From Sinorhizobium shofinae (lineage in GTDB: Bacteria > Pseudomonadota > Alphaproteobacteria > Rhizobiales > Rhizobiaceae): a stretch of DNA of 64,000 nucleotides. Where the stretch lies: the NCBI GenBank assembly GCA_001704765.1, contig MBFK01000153.1, positions 1-64,000 of the forward strand, read 5' to 3'. A model generated the notes under the pieces. The model worked only from the letters and a program-made list of their open reading frames with translations, was not told the origin of the DNA and made no database searches. Shown piece after piece: positions 52,496 through 61,559 of the stretch (its first letter is position 1; every line of letters begins with the position of its first letter). The position numbers and the translations under genes were made by a program.

Positions 52496-52520
52496 GGAAC
52501 TTTGCGCACAGGTTTGTGTT
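52496..52520 (+). promoter_or_regulatory. EcfG-like promoter of glgA
   Basis: GGAAC (52496-52500), N16, TGTT (52517-52520), about 70 bp before the glgA ATG at 52591. Confidence 0.55.
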
Positions 52521-52590
52521 GAAGGAAGTGCAAAGTGGGGCGGCGCTTGGCCCGGCAACGGCCAAGACATATTTTCCGGAAACATGATCC

Positions 52591-54045
52591 ATGAACCTTC
52601 TCTCGGTGACCGCTGAGATATTTCCCTTGGTGAAGACCGGTGGGCTGGCTGATGTTGCCGGCTCGCTTCCCAAGGCATTGAAATCGCACGGTATTCGTAC
52701 GCGCACCCTGGTGCCTGGCTATCCGTCCGTCACTGAGACGCTCGACGAAGCCATGCCGATTGCTCGGTATGATTGCCTTTTCGGCGAGAGCGCCACGCTC
52801 CTTGCCGCACGTGCCGCAGGGTTGGAGCTCTTCGTGCTCGATGCGCCGGGTTTCTTCCACCGATCGGGTGGCCCTTACACCGACAAGAACGGTTTGGACT
52901 ACCCGGACAATTGGAAGCGCTTCGCCGCCTTTTCCTTCGTCGCCTCGCAAATCGCAGGCGGCTTCGTGCAGCACTGGCGACCGGACATCATTCACGCTCA
53001 CGACTGGCACGCGGCCTTGAGCCTCGTCTACCTCAAATACGCATCCGACGTGCAGATCCCGCGTGTCCTGACCGTCCATAACATAGCCTTCCAGGGACAG
53101 TTTCCCGCCCCTGTCTTCTCCGAACTCGGCTTGCCGGACGAAGCCTATGCCGTCGATGGCCTCGAATATTATGGCGACCTCGGATACCTCAAGGGCGGCC
53201 TGCAGGCCGCGGATGCCATCACCGTCGTCAGCCCCACCTATGCGCGCGAAATCATGTCACCGACCTTCGGAATGGGCCTCGAAGGGGTGATGAATGCACG
53301 TCACGATGACGTGGTCGGCATCGTCAACGGCATAGACGTCGACGTCTGGGATCCTTCGGCGGATCCCCATATCGAGCATCCCTATTCAGCGAGCGAACCG
53401 CTCCGGCGGCTGGCGAACCGCGAAGCACTGCTTGAGCTTTTCGGGTTGCCGCAGACGCGCGGTCCGGTCTTTGCCAGCGTCAACAGGCTGACATGGCAGA
53501 AGGGAATGGATCTTCTGGCAGCCGTCGTCGACGAGGTCGTCGCGATGGACGGCCGGCTCATCGTGCACGGGCACGGCGACGCGGAAATCGAACACGCCTT
53601 CCTGGATGCCGCCCGGCATTTCCCGCATCACATAGCCGTAAGGCTCGGCTACGAAGAGCCGCTCGCCCACAAAATCCAAGCCGGCGCGGACGCCATGCTC
53701 GTTCCCTCCCGCTTCGAACCTTGCGGGCTGACGCAGCTCTATGCGCTGCGATACGGCTGCGTCCCGATCGTGGCGCGGACCGGCGGCCTGTCGGAAACGA
53801 TCATCGACGCCAATGTTGCCGCGTTGCAGGCGCAGGCTGCCACGGGAATACAATTCTCCCCGGTCGATACGGATGGATTGCGGCTCGCGCTGCGCCGCGC
53901 CTTCAATCTCTACCGGCACCGGCGCGTTTGGGAGGGGCTGCAGCGGCAGGGGATGAAGACGGATTGCTCCTGGCAGCGCAGTGCGGCCAGATATGCGGAA
54001 CTTTACGGCAACATCACCTCGACCGATATGCGGCTGGCCGGTTAG
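52591..54045 (+). CDS. glgA: Glycogen synthase GlgA
   Basis: GT5 ADP-glucose glycogen synthase, 484 residues. It has the N-terminal KTGGLADVAGSLPKAL (ADP-glucose binding), IIHAHDWHAALSLVYLKY, PRVLTVHNIAFQGQFP, FASVNRLTWQKGMDLL and the nucleotide-binding end PSRFEPCGLTQLYALRYG. The usual neighbours glgC, glgB and glgP are not here, so this may be a second copy under stress control. Start behind GGAAACATGATCC. Confidence 0.95.
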   Translation: MNLLSVTAEIFPLVKTGGLADVAGSLPKALKSHGIRTRTLVPGYPSVTETLDEAMPIARYDCLFGESATLLAARAAGLELFVLDAPGFFHRSGGPYTDKNGLDYPDNWKRFAAFSFVASQIAGGFVQHWRPDIIHAHDWHAALSLVYLKYASDVQIPRVLTVHNIAFQGQFPAPVFSELGLPDEAYAVDGLEYYGDLGYLKGGLQAADAITVVSPTYAREIMSPTFGMGLEGVMNARHDDVVGIVNGIDVDVWDPSADPHIEHPYSASEPLRRLANREALLELFGLPQTRGPVFASVNRLTWQKGMDLLAAVVDEVVAMDGRLIVHGHGDAEIEHAFLDAARHFPHHIAVRLGYEEPLAHKIQAGADAMLVPSRFEPCGLTQLYALRYGCVPIVARTGGLSETIIDANVAALQAQAATGIQFSPVDTDGLRLALRRAFNLYRHRRVWEGLQRQGMKTDCSWQRSAARYAELYGNITSTDMRLAG

Positions 54046-54182
54046 CGCATCGCCGGCTCGTTTGATGCACCTGATCCGCTGGAATTGATGTCTCATTTGC
54101 AAAGCTGATGAGTTGATCAAGAACGAAGCATGGATTGCGGCGTCGGAATATGCCAATGGCTGCGCTCGAAGAGGATCCCGCC

Positions 54183-55094
54183 ATGGCCGTCGAGACCGCA
54201 CCCGCCGCCGTATCCACTGCATCAAACGCCGCCCGCACCGGCGTGCTGGTCATGCTGCTCGGCATGCTGATGTTTTCGCTCAACGACGTCATGGGCAAAT
54301 GGCTAGTGGCGACTTATTCGGTCGGTCAGGTGGTGCTCATCCGCAGCCTCGCCGCGGCCGTTCTGCTCATCCCTTTCCTCTGGCTCGGCGGCCCTCGCAA
54401 ACTTCTCGTTCTCGAGCGGCCAGGCCTCCAGCTGGCCCGGGTCGTCGCTTCCACTGCGGAGGTTTTCGCCTTCTATTTCGCCGTTGTCTACCTGCCGCTT
54501 GCCGATGTCATGACCTATTGGCTGGCCGCTCCGATCTATGTCGCGGCCGTCTCTCCGCTCCTGTTGAACGAGCATGTCGGCTGGCGGCGCTGGACGGCGA
54601 TCGCCATCGGTTTCGTCGGCGTCATTATCGCGCTCGAACCTTCGTCGCAGGCGCTGACGCTGCCGGCGCTGATTTCGATCCTCGGCAGCATGTTCTTCGC
54701 CTTCATGATGGTGTCCGGGCGTTCGCTGCGCGGCACGCCGGATACGACACTCGCCCTCTGGCAGATCGTCGGCGCGGCGGTTGCCGGCCTCGTCTGGGCG
54801 CCCTTTGACTGGACGCCGCTGAAGCCGCTCGACACGGCGCTGCTCTGCCTGCTCGGCGTCGTCGCCATGCTCGCTCATGTTCTGGTCAACCGGGCGCTGA
54901 AGCTTGCCGATGCCGCGACGGTCGCGCCGCTTCAGTACACCCTGCTCTTCTGGGCGATCGTCTTCGGCTGGCTGATCTTCGGCGACACGCCCCGCCTGTC
55001 GATGGTGCTCGGCGCCGGGCTCATCATCGCCTCAGGCCTCTTCATCTTCTTCCGCGAACAGCAGCTCAAGCGGCAGGGAAGGCTGAAGGCCTAG
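54183..55094 (+). CDS. EamA/DMT-family transporter
   Basis: A roughly 300-residue drug/metabolite transporter with ten predicted helices in two EamA halves (LVMLLGMLMFSLNDVMGKWL, then MLAHVLVNRALKLADAATVA). Alternative in-frame ATGs occur at 54150 and 54156; 54183 is favoured by GAGGATCCC spacing. Substrate unknown. It ends at a strong hairpin shared with the convergent FAH-family gene. Confidence 0.9.
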   Translation: MAVETAPAAVSTASNAARTGVLVMLLGMLMFSLNDVMGKWLVATYSVGQVVLIRSLAAAVLLIPFLWLGGPRKLLVLERPGLQLARVVASTAEVFAFYFAVVYLPLADVMTYWLAAPIYVAAVSPLLLNEHVGWRRWTAIAIGFVGVIIALEPSSQALTLPALISILGSMFFAFMMVSGRSLRGTPDTTLALWQIVGAAVAGLVWAPFDWTPLKPLDTALLCLLGVVAMLAHVLVNRALKLADAATVAPLQYTLLFWAIVFGWLIFGDTPRLSMVLGAGLIIASGLFIFFREQQLKRQGRLKA

Positions 55095-55100
55095 TCGCAG

Positions 55101-55131
55101 GATGGCGCTCCTCCTTTGAAAGAGCGCCATC
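55101..55131. terminator. Bidirectional terminator-like hairpin
   Basis: GATGGCGCTC (55101-55110) and GAGCGCCATC (55122-55131) form a perfect 10-bp stem with an 11-base loop in the 44-bp gap between two convergent genes. Confidence 0.75.
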
Positions 55132-55138
55132 GGGGGGT

Positions 55139-55978
55139 TCAGTCATCCGCAACGACGGTCTGCTTCTGCGTGCCGAGGCCGTCGATGCCGAGCTCGATGA
55201 CATCGCCGGGTTTGAGGTATTGTGGCGGCTTGAAGCCCATGCCGACACCGGGCGGCGTACCAGTCGAGATGATGTCGCCCGGATGCAGGGTCATGAACTG
55301 CGAAAGATAGCTGACCAGATAAGCGACGCCATAGACCATGGTCTCGGTCGAGCCATTCTGCTTGGTGTCACCATTGACCGTCAGCCACATCGCGAGTTTT
55401 TGCGGATCGGCGATTTCGTCGCGGGTCACGAGCCACGGACCGGTCGGACCGAAGGAGTCGCAGGACTTGCCCTTGGTCCACTGGCCCGAGCGCTTCGTCT
55501 GGAAATCGCGCTCCGAGACGTCGTTGATCACGCAGTAGCCGGCGACATGGTCCATCGCTTCAGCTTGCGACACGTGTTTGGCTTTCTTGCCGATCACCAC
55601 GCCGAGTTCAACTTCCCAATCGGTTGCGACCGAACCGCGCGGAATGATGACATTGTCATTGGGACCGACGATCGCCGAAGTCGCCTTCATGAAGACGACA
55701 GGCTCAGGCGGAACCTCGAGGCCGGATTCCGCAGCATGGTCCGCATAGTTAAGGCCAATGCAGATGAACTTGCCGCTGCCGGCCACGCAGGCACCGAGCC
55801 GAGGCGCCCCCTCGACCACCGGGAGGCTCTCGATATCGAGCCCGCGCGCCCAGCCGAAATCGGCGATTGCCGGACCAGCGACGTCGGCGATCACAGCCGA
55901 GAGATCGCGAATTCGGCCGGCACTATCCAGAACGCCCGGTTTTTCTGCCCCTTCAGGTCCGTAACGCAACAACTTCAT
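55139..55978 (-). CDS. Fumarylacetoacetate hydrolase-family enzyme
   Basis: A 279-residue FAH-family hydrolase or decarboxylase: CIGLNYADHAAESGLEVPPE, metal-binding ATDWEVELGVVIGKKAKHVS and ISTGTPPGVGMGFKPPQYL. This subgroup includes ureidoglycolate lyase and 2-keto-3-deoxy-fuconate-type hydrolases; the true substrate cannot be told. ATG 55978 follows GGAGGAGCAGA. Divergent from the amino-acid binding protein at 56220. Confidence 0.88.
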   Translation of the reverse strand: MKLLRYGPEGAEKPGVLDSAGRIRDLSAVIADVAGPAIADFGWARGLDIESLPVVEGAPRLGACVAGSGKFICIGLNYADHAAESGLEVPPEPVVFMKATSAIVGPNDNVIIPRGSVATDWEVELGVVIGKKAKHVSQAEAMDHVAGYCVINDVSERDFQTKRSGQWTKGKSCDSFGPTGPWLVTRDEIADPQKLAMWLTVNGDTKQNGSTETMVYGVAYLVSYLSQFMTLHPGDIISTGTPPGVGMGFKPPQYLKPGDVIELGIDGLGTQKQTVVADD

Positions 55979-56219
55979 TCTGCTCCTCCAAGCGGTCGAG
56001 ACGAAAGACTGTGCCTGACAAACCAAACGACGCGATGGATGTAAAGTTGTTTCGCAAGGTGACGGCGGAAAAGCGGTGGCGCGAGGAACCGCTAAAACCC
56101 CTCCAAGGATCAACGGAAGTAATATTGATTATCGCCCCTATCTATTTCGCTTATGGCAGACCCGACCGTAAAGTTCCGCCAAAGCGCCAGGAAACGGCGC
56201 CAAACAAAGGGGAACGAAA

Positions 56220-56999
56220 ATGAGAAAAGGTAAACTGGTTCTCGCACTGGTCTGCATGGCGTTCGCTTCAGCCGCCGCTCAGGCCGCCGAGAAATTGAAA
56301 ATCGGCACCGAGGGTGCCTACCCGCCCTTCAACTTCGTCGATTCGACCGGCCAGGTCGGCGGCTTCGACGTCGAAATCGGCCTGGCGCTCTGCGAACGCC
56401 TCAAGGTCGAATGCGAGATCGTGGCGCAGGACTGGGACGGCATTATTCCGGGCCTGCTTGCCAAGAAATACGACATGATCATCGCCTCGATGTTCATCAC
56501 CGAGGAGCGCAAGAAGCAGGTGGCCTTCACCAACCCCTATTATCTCGCCGCCATGACACATGTGGCGCCGAAGGGCGCCGGCATCGCGGAGTTCAGCAAT
56601 GAGGCGATGAAGGGCAAGGTGATCGGCGCCCAATCGGGCACGACCCAGGCTGACTTCATCGCCGCCGTCTACCCGGATGCGGAGATCAAGCTCTACCCGA
56701 CCCAGGACGAGGCTAATCTCGACATGGTCAACGGGCGGCTCGACCTCCAGGTCGGCGACATGCTACCGATGCTCGACTGGGTAAAGAAGAATGACGACGG
56801 CAAGGGCTGCTGCGAACTCGTCGGCGAGCCGATCACCGACAAGAAATTCGTCGGCGATGGCGTCGGCATCGCCGTCCGCCAGGAAGACAACGATTTGCGC
56901 GAGAAGCTGAACAAGGCGCTCGAGGAGATCCGCGCCGACGGGACCTACAAGACGATCAACGACAAGTATTTCACCATCGACGTCTTTACGATGAAATAG
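56220..56999 (+). CDS. Orphan amino-acid ABC binding protein (Arg/Lys/His type)
   Basis: A 259-residue family 3 binding protein with signal peptide (LVLALVCMAFASAAAQAAEK) and LKIGTEGAYPPFNFVDSTGQ, MIIASMFITEERKKQVAFTN, then VGDGVGIAVRQEDNDLREKL. It resembles lysine/arginine/ornithine-binding proteins. No permease or ATPase gene lies next to it. It may feed an importer coded elsewhere. Start behind GGGGAACGAAA. Confidence 0.9.
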   Translation: MRKGKLVLALVCMAFASAAAQAAEKLKIGTEGAYPPFNFVDSTGQVGGFDVEIGLALCERLKVECEIVAQDWDGIIPGLLAKKYDMIIASMFITEERKKQVAFTNPYYLAAMTHVAPKGAGIAEFSNEAMKGKVIGAQSGTTQADFIAAVYPDAEIKLYPTQDEANLDMVNGRLDLQVGDMLPMLDWVKKNDDGKGCCELVGEPITDKKFVGDGVGIAVRQEDNDLREKLNKALEEIRADGTYKTINDKYFTIDVFTMK

Positions 57000-57021
57000 G
57001 GTCGGCTGATCGCCCCTTACC

Positions 57022-57122
57022 GCATGTTTCCTTAAATCCTAGCCGATTTTAGGATAAAAACATGCAGCAAATCAAAGTGCTACAGCGGTCTTTGTGCGTC
57101 TGAAAAGACGCCGACGCTGTAG
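57022..57122. repeat. RIME-like intergenic palindromic element
   Basis: Two nested palindromes side by side. First: GCATGTTT (57022-57029) with AAACATGC (57058-57065), inner ATCCTA (57036-57041) with TAGGAT (57050-57055). Second: CTACAGCG (57080-57087) with CGCTGTAG (57115-57122), inner GCGTCT (57096-57101) with AGACGC (57106-57111) around a GAAA loop. Length near 100 bp, two large palindromes and intergenic position resemble the rhizobial RIME elements. It lies between convergent genes and may also act as a terminator. Confidence 0.65.
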
Positions 57123-57153
57123 CCGGCAGCGGGATGAGGGGCAACTGCCCGCC

Positions 57154-58383
57154 CTATTTGCTGCTGGAAAGAGCAAAGACTTCGATTGGCTCGTCGAGCC
57201 CCCTCAAGGCGTAGGAACCGAGATTTTCCAACTGTGCCGCACATCCTGCCTTTTTCACGAAGGCTCTCGACAAAAGGACCGGGCGCTTCAGTTCCTTGGT
57301 GAGGGCTTCGAGGCGGGAGGCGATATTTACGGCCGGTCCTATGACGGTGAAATCGAGGCGCTTGCGCGAGCCGATATTGCCGTACATTACGTCGCCGACA
57401 TGGACCCCGATGCCATAACCGAGCGGATCGTGGCCCTTGCTGAGGCTCTCCTCGTTGAGCCGGGAAAGGGCGGCCTGCGCTTCGTTGATGGCACCGAGAA
57501 GTTGGCTGCAGGCACACGGGTCGGTGAGCGGGAATATCGCCAGTAATCCGTCGCCCATGAATTTCAGGATCTCCCCGCCATGCCGCTCGATCGGCTCCGA
57601 CATTGCGTCGAAATAGCCGTTCAAGAGCTCGATGACGTCATCGCGCGGCCAGAGGTCCGACAATTTCGTAAAATCGCGCAGATCGCAGATCAGGATCGCA
57701 GCACCCACTGTGACGCCGCTGCCCCGCCTGGTCGCGCCCGCCAGGATCTGTTCGCTCGCATGCGGCCCGACATAGGTTTCGAGGAGTGTACGGGCGAGAC
57801 GGTTCTTCAGCCGGATCTCGCTGACCAGTGCCAGCGCCGGCAGAAGATCCGTCAGGAACGCGATATCGTCAGCGTCGAAGCCGCCAGGCCTGTCGCTCGC
57901 AAAGGTGATCGCGTGGCGCTTGCCTAGCGTATGGTAGAGCGGCCAGACGATATAGTCGGTGAGACCCTCAGCCCGCAGTTCGTCGTAAAGCGGGTAATCC
58001 GGACCTTCGGCTGTCGGGTCGTCAAGATGGCGGCGCACTTCGTCCGCCCCATTATTGATCTCGTAGAGAGCACTGTTTTGGTATTGCGCCGAGTCTTCCA
58101 CGCCGTAGGCGTAGGTGTCGATCTCCGCCTCCGCCAGTCCCTTCCGCCACAGAATGCGGGCGCCAAGCCATTGCGGGTGATGAATCCTGAAGTGGAGGGT
58201 TGCGCGGGTGACGGGCACCCCCGCTTCCGACAATCGCTGGCACATCTCCACGAAGATGTTGTCGATGAAGCGTTCTCCTCGCGTCTCGATAACGAGCCAG
58301 TCGAGAATTTTCCGCCGCTGGGCGGGCCACAGCCCGTCGCTCTCGCGAGGGGAATCCAACCGCACCTCAGACAAGGACTGCAT
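57154..58383 (-). CDS. Class III adenylate/guanylate cyclase
   Basis: A 409-residue soluble cyclase. The N-terminal half (about 1-215) looks like the sensory region common in rhizobial cyclases (GAF-like, GLTDYIVWPLYHTLGKRHAI). The catalytic domain (about 225-400) has ILICDLRDFTKLSDL (first metal Asp), FMGDGLLAIFP, and HVGDVMYGNIGSRKRLDFTV plus IGPAVNIASRLE. No membrane helices. ATG 58383 follows GGGAGGTAGCA. The signal sensed and the nucleotide product are not readable; Sinorhizobium has many such cyclases. Confidence 0.9.
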   Translation of the reverse strand: MQSLSEVRLDSPRESDGLWPAQRRKILDWLVIETRGERFIDNIFVEMCQRLSEAGVPVTRATLHFRIHHPQWLGARILWRKGLAEAEIDTYAYGVEDSAQYQNSALYEINNGADEVRRHLDDPTAEGPDYPLYDELRAEGLTDYIVWPLYHTLGKRHAITFASDRPGGFDADDIAFLTDLLPALALVSEIRLKNRLARTLLETYVGPHASEQILAGATRRGSGVTVGAAILICDLRDFTKLSDLWPRDDVIELLNGYFDAMSEPIERHGGEILKFMGDGLLAIFPLTDPCACSQLLGAINEAQAALSRLNEESLSKGHDPLGYGIGVHVGDVMYGNIGSRKRLDFTVIGPAVNIASRLEALTKELKRPVLLSRAFVKKAGCAAQLENLGSYALRGLDEPIEVFALSSSK

Positions 58384-58423
58384 TGCTACCTCCCACTGGC
58401 CGGGGTTCCATCGCGGCCATTGT

Positions 58424-58987
58424 TCAAAATCCCAGGGATTGCTGCGCCGGCTCCGGCGGTCCAATGTGAACGCCTTCCAGCTCGAGCATACGCACCTTCG
58501 TCGAGGCGCCCCCGGGTGCGGAAAAACCGCCGATCTTGCCACCGGCCGCCAACACGCGGTGGCACGGAATGATCAGCGCCACCGGATTCTTTGCCATCGC
58601 CTGGCCGACATCGCGCGCGGCCTCCGGCCCTTCACCAAGCTCCTTGGCCAAGGCGCCATAGGTCGTCGTGCGCCCCCAGGGGATCTTTCGCGCCGCCGCA
58701 TAGATTCGTTCGTTGAACCCGTCCTGTCCTTCGAGATCAAGCTCGAAACCGGAAAAATCCGTCTCCTTGCCCTCGAAATAGCGTTTCACCGCGGCGACGG
58801 CTTCCGCCACCGCCTGTGGCGGCTCATGTGGTCGGGCGCCGGACACACGCCTGAGCAGAAGGCGCTCGGTCACCTCTGCGCTTTTCGTCGGCAGCTGGAA
58901 GCGCGCGATACCGCGCTCGCTCCAGGCGATGCCGCAGAAGCCGGCCGCGGTCTCGAAGATCAGATATTGTTGCGCTGTATGCCCCAT
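58424..58987 (-). CDS. ogt: Methylated-DNA-protein-cysteine methyltransferase (Ogt)
   Basis: A 187-residue O6-alkylguanine repair protein with the acceptor-cysteine motif IPCHRVLAAGG and IPWGRTTTYGALAKELGEGP before it. ATG 58987 is preferred to GTG 58993 by spacing from GGGAGG. Convergence or operon with the cyclase is loose (40 bp, same strand). Suicidal transfer to Cys in PCHRV is family knowledge. Confidence 0.93.
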   Translation of the reverse strand: MGHTAQQYLIFETAAGFCGIAWSERGIARFQLPTKSAEVTERLLLRRVSGARPHEPPQAVAEAVAAVKRYFEGKETDFSGFELDLEGQDGFNERIYAAARKIPWGRTTTYGALAKELGEGPEAARDVGQAMAKNPVALIIPCHRVLAAGGKIGGFSAPGGASTKVRMLELEGVHIGPPEPAQQSLGF

Positions 58988-59086
58988 CGCCACAGCCTCC
59001 CACGATTCCAGTTTCCATGAAAATCGTGCGCCCGGGCTGCGAATTCAACCCGTTTCTTGGCCCTGCCACCTGCGAAAGTCGGTACC

Positions 59087-59977
59087 CTATCCCAGCGCCT
59101 GGCTGGCCAAGGCATAGATAATGGGTGTTTCGCCGCCCTTTTCTTCAACCAACCAAGGCCGCCTCAGCGACATACTGGTGACCGTGTCATAGACCGGAAG
59201 GCCCGACAGCGCGAGGAATTCCGGGAATGCGCCGCTTTTCTGACGAGTGTCGAGACGGAGGAACGTCCCCGCATGCTCGGCCACATGCGGTCTCGTCACC
59301 GCAATCGCGTCATCGTCGTTTGCGGCGACGACCGGGCCGATCACATGGCCGCGGCCGAAGCGCCGGCATAGCGAGAAGGCGGCGATCCGGTCGCCACGGA
59401 CAAGCGCCACGCCTTTCGACACTTCGAGGAGATGCGCCAGCACAGGCGTGCGGCCGGCGTTATAGGCGGCGAGATCGAGCGCGGCGATTTCGTCGAGATC
59501 GTCTCGCGTCAGCGCGCGCAATCTCGTTGCCGGCGGAAGGGAACCGTCCGGCGGCACGACCGCATCGCCGTTGCACTGGTAGACGGTTCGTTCGGCGACG
59601 AAACCGAGCGACTCGTAGAGCCGCCGCGCCGAGCGGGTCGCGTTGAGGCCGATCGCCCGAGAGCCGGTCTGGGCAAGCAGGTGATCCATCATCCAGCGGC
59701 CGGCGCCGAGCATCTGCAGGCGCGGCGAGGTGATGACCATGCCGAAGATGGCGAAATCGGGGGCATAATTGAACCACATCGCAGAGCCGAGAACACGACC
59801 GATTGCATCTCGCGCCACGACGCCTCGGCCAAGCTCGCGGACGATCTGCCAATCCTCGGCCCTGTGCGGCCAGCCAACGGACATGGATAAGGCATGGAGC
59901 GCGTCGAGATCGGCTTCCGCGATATCGCCTAGGGTCAGTTCGAAGGAATCCAACTGTATCGAATTGGTTCTTTCCAT
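59087..59977 (-). CDS. GNAT N-acetyltransferase family protein
   Basis: A 296-residue protein with an N-terminal GNAT fold (MVITSPRLQMLGAGRWMMDH is the acetyl-CoA-binding region; ARRLYESLGFVAERTVYQ the C-terminal strand) and a second GNAT-like C-terminal half (RALTRDDLDEIAALDLAAYN onward). Two-domain GNAT proteins of this length are common and of unknown substrate. ATG 59977 follows GGGCAGGA. Divergent from the amine oxidase-type gene. Confidence 0.85.
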   Translation of the reverse strand: MERTNSIQLDSFELTLGDIAEADLDALHALSMSVGWPHRAEDWQIVRELGRGVVARDAIGRVLGSAMWFNYAPDFAIFGMVITSPRLQMLGAGRWMMDHLLAQTGSRAIGLNATRSARRLYESLGFVAERTVYQCNGDAVVPPDGSLPPATRLRALTRDDLDEIAALDLAAYNAGRTPVLAHLLEVSKGVALVRGDRIAAFSLCRRFGRGHVIGPVVAANDDDAIAVTRPHVAEHAGTFLRLDTRQKSGAFPEFLALSGLPVYDTVTSMSLRRPWLVEEKGGETPIIYALASQALG

Positions 59978-60223
59978 GTTTGTCCTGCCCTCGAAGGCAC
60001 TGGCTCGACATCTGCAATACGGGCACTCGCACCGTGGAGCCGTGTATCCTGCTTCAGTTGTAGCCGCTTGCCCGCAACACAAAACGCTTCAGATGTTTTG
60101 CAATTCGGAACTTTCCACCGAAGGCTCGGGTCATTCGGCAAGCAGTTGCCTGCCCTGGACCTATCCTGATGCGACGAAGCGGCGGCTCATCGCCGTTCTC
60201 CTGCTCGCTTTTATAGGTGTCCA

Positions 60224-61552
60224 ATGTCTCCTCCCGTCCGCCGTGTCGCCAGCAGCCAGGACGTTCCGAAATCGGCTGATGTCGTCATCCTCGGCGGCGG
60301 CATGGCCGGCGTAGCGGCAGCCTACGAACTCGCCAAACGCGGCACCTCGGTCGTGCTGGTGGAAAAGGGCGTGATCGCTGGCGAACAGTCGAGCCGCAAT
60401 TGGGGCTGGTGCCGCCAGCAGAACCGCGATCCTCGCGAATTGCCGCTGGCCCGGCTTGCGCTCAGCATCTGGGATGACCTGAACGCTGAAATCGGCGAGG
60501 AAACCGGCTTCCGCCGCACCGGTCTCGTCTATGCCACGACCCGCAAGGCCGATCTCGACACCTGGGAACGGTGGGGCCGGGTGGCCAAGGATTTCGGCGT
60601 CGACACCCGCATGCTCGGCGGCACCGAGTGCTCGACCATGCTGCCGGGCAACAGCCGCAGCTGGATCGGCGGGGTCCATTCGCCGACGGACGGCCGCGCC
60701 GAACCGGAGCTTGCGGTGCCGGCACTCGCCCGCGCGGCGCAGCGCCGTGGCGCGGTGATCGTCCAGAACTGCGCCGCACGCGAGCTCGAAACTGAAGCCG
60801 GACGCATCTGCGGCGTCGTCACGGAGAAAGGACCCATCAGCGCGCCGTCCGTTCTCGTCTCCGGCGGCGCCTGGAGCGGGATGTTCCTGCGCCACCACGG
60901 CATTCGCTTCCTCCAGGCCTGCGTCAAGTCGACTTCCTTCTATACGGTGCCGGCACCGGCGGTGACGGAAGGCGGCGTCGCGATGGGGGATGTCACGATT
61001 CGGCGGAGGCTCGACGGCGGCTATACGGTGGGCTTGAGCGGGCTCGGACAATTGCAGGTGACGCCCTGGGGCATCCTGCAGGCCCGCGCCTTCTGGAAGA
61101 CCTTCCAGGTCCGCCGCAAGGGCCTGACCTACGCGATCGGACGGCAATTCTTCCAAGGGCCGGAGGCGATCCTGCGCTGGCGGGCCGACGGCGTTTCGCC
61201 CTTCGAACGGATCCGCACGCTCGACCCACGGCCAGACCAGCACCTGATCGAGCGCGGCATCGCCCGGCTGGTCTCCACCTACCCTTCGCTCGCCGGCATC
61301 CGCCCCGCCCAAAGCTGGGGCGGCATGGTGGATTCCACCCCCGACGCCGTACCGGTGATCTCCTCCGTCTCGTCGCGTCCGGGGCTTTTCATCTCCTCCG
61401 GCTTCAGCGGCCACGGCTTCGGCATCGGTCCCGCTGCCGGCAGGTTAGCAGCCGATCTCATCCGCGGTGACAGACCCTGCGTCGATCCGGTACCTTACCG
61501 CTATGAACGGATGATCGACGGGACCGATCTCGGCAAACCCGGCATGTTGTGA
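60224..61552 (+). CDS. FAD-dependent amine/D-amino-acid oxidase-type oxidoreductase
   Basis: A 442-residue DAO-family flavoprotein: VVILGGGMAGVAAAYELAKR is the FAD-binding dinucleotide fold, GGVHSPTDGRAEPELAVPAL lies in the substrate region, and the C-terminal GFSGHGFGIGPAAGRLAADL closes the FAD site. No signal peptide. It is first in a row with an ArgE-like deacylase (7-bp gap), a GhrA-like reductase and a cupin. Substrate is likely an N-substituted amino acid or amine, unknown. Confidence 0.9.
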   Translation: MSPPVRRVASSQDVPKSADVVILGGGMAGVAAAYELAKRGTSVVLVEKGVIAGEQSSRNWGWCRQQNRDPRELPLARLALSIWDDLNAEIGEETGFRRTGLVYATTRKADLDTWERWGRVAKDFGVDTRMLGGTECSTMLPGNSRSWIGGVHSPTDGRAEPELAVPALARAAQRRGAVIVQNCAARELETEAGRICGVVTEKGPISAPSVLVSGGAWSGMFLRHHGIRFLQACVKSTSFYTVPAPAVTEGGVAMGDVTIRRRLDGGYTVGLSGLGQLQVTPWGILQARAFWKTFQVRRKGLTYAIGRQFFQGPEAILRWRADGVSPFERIRTLDPRPDQHLIERGIARLVSTYPSLAGIRPAQSWGGMVDSTPDAVPVISSVSSRPGLFISSGFSGHGFGIGPAAGRLAADLIRGDRPCVDPVPYRYERMIDGTDLGKPGML

Positions 61553-61559
61553 GGGGAGA

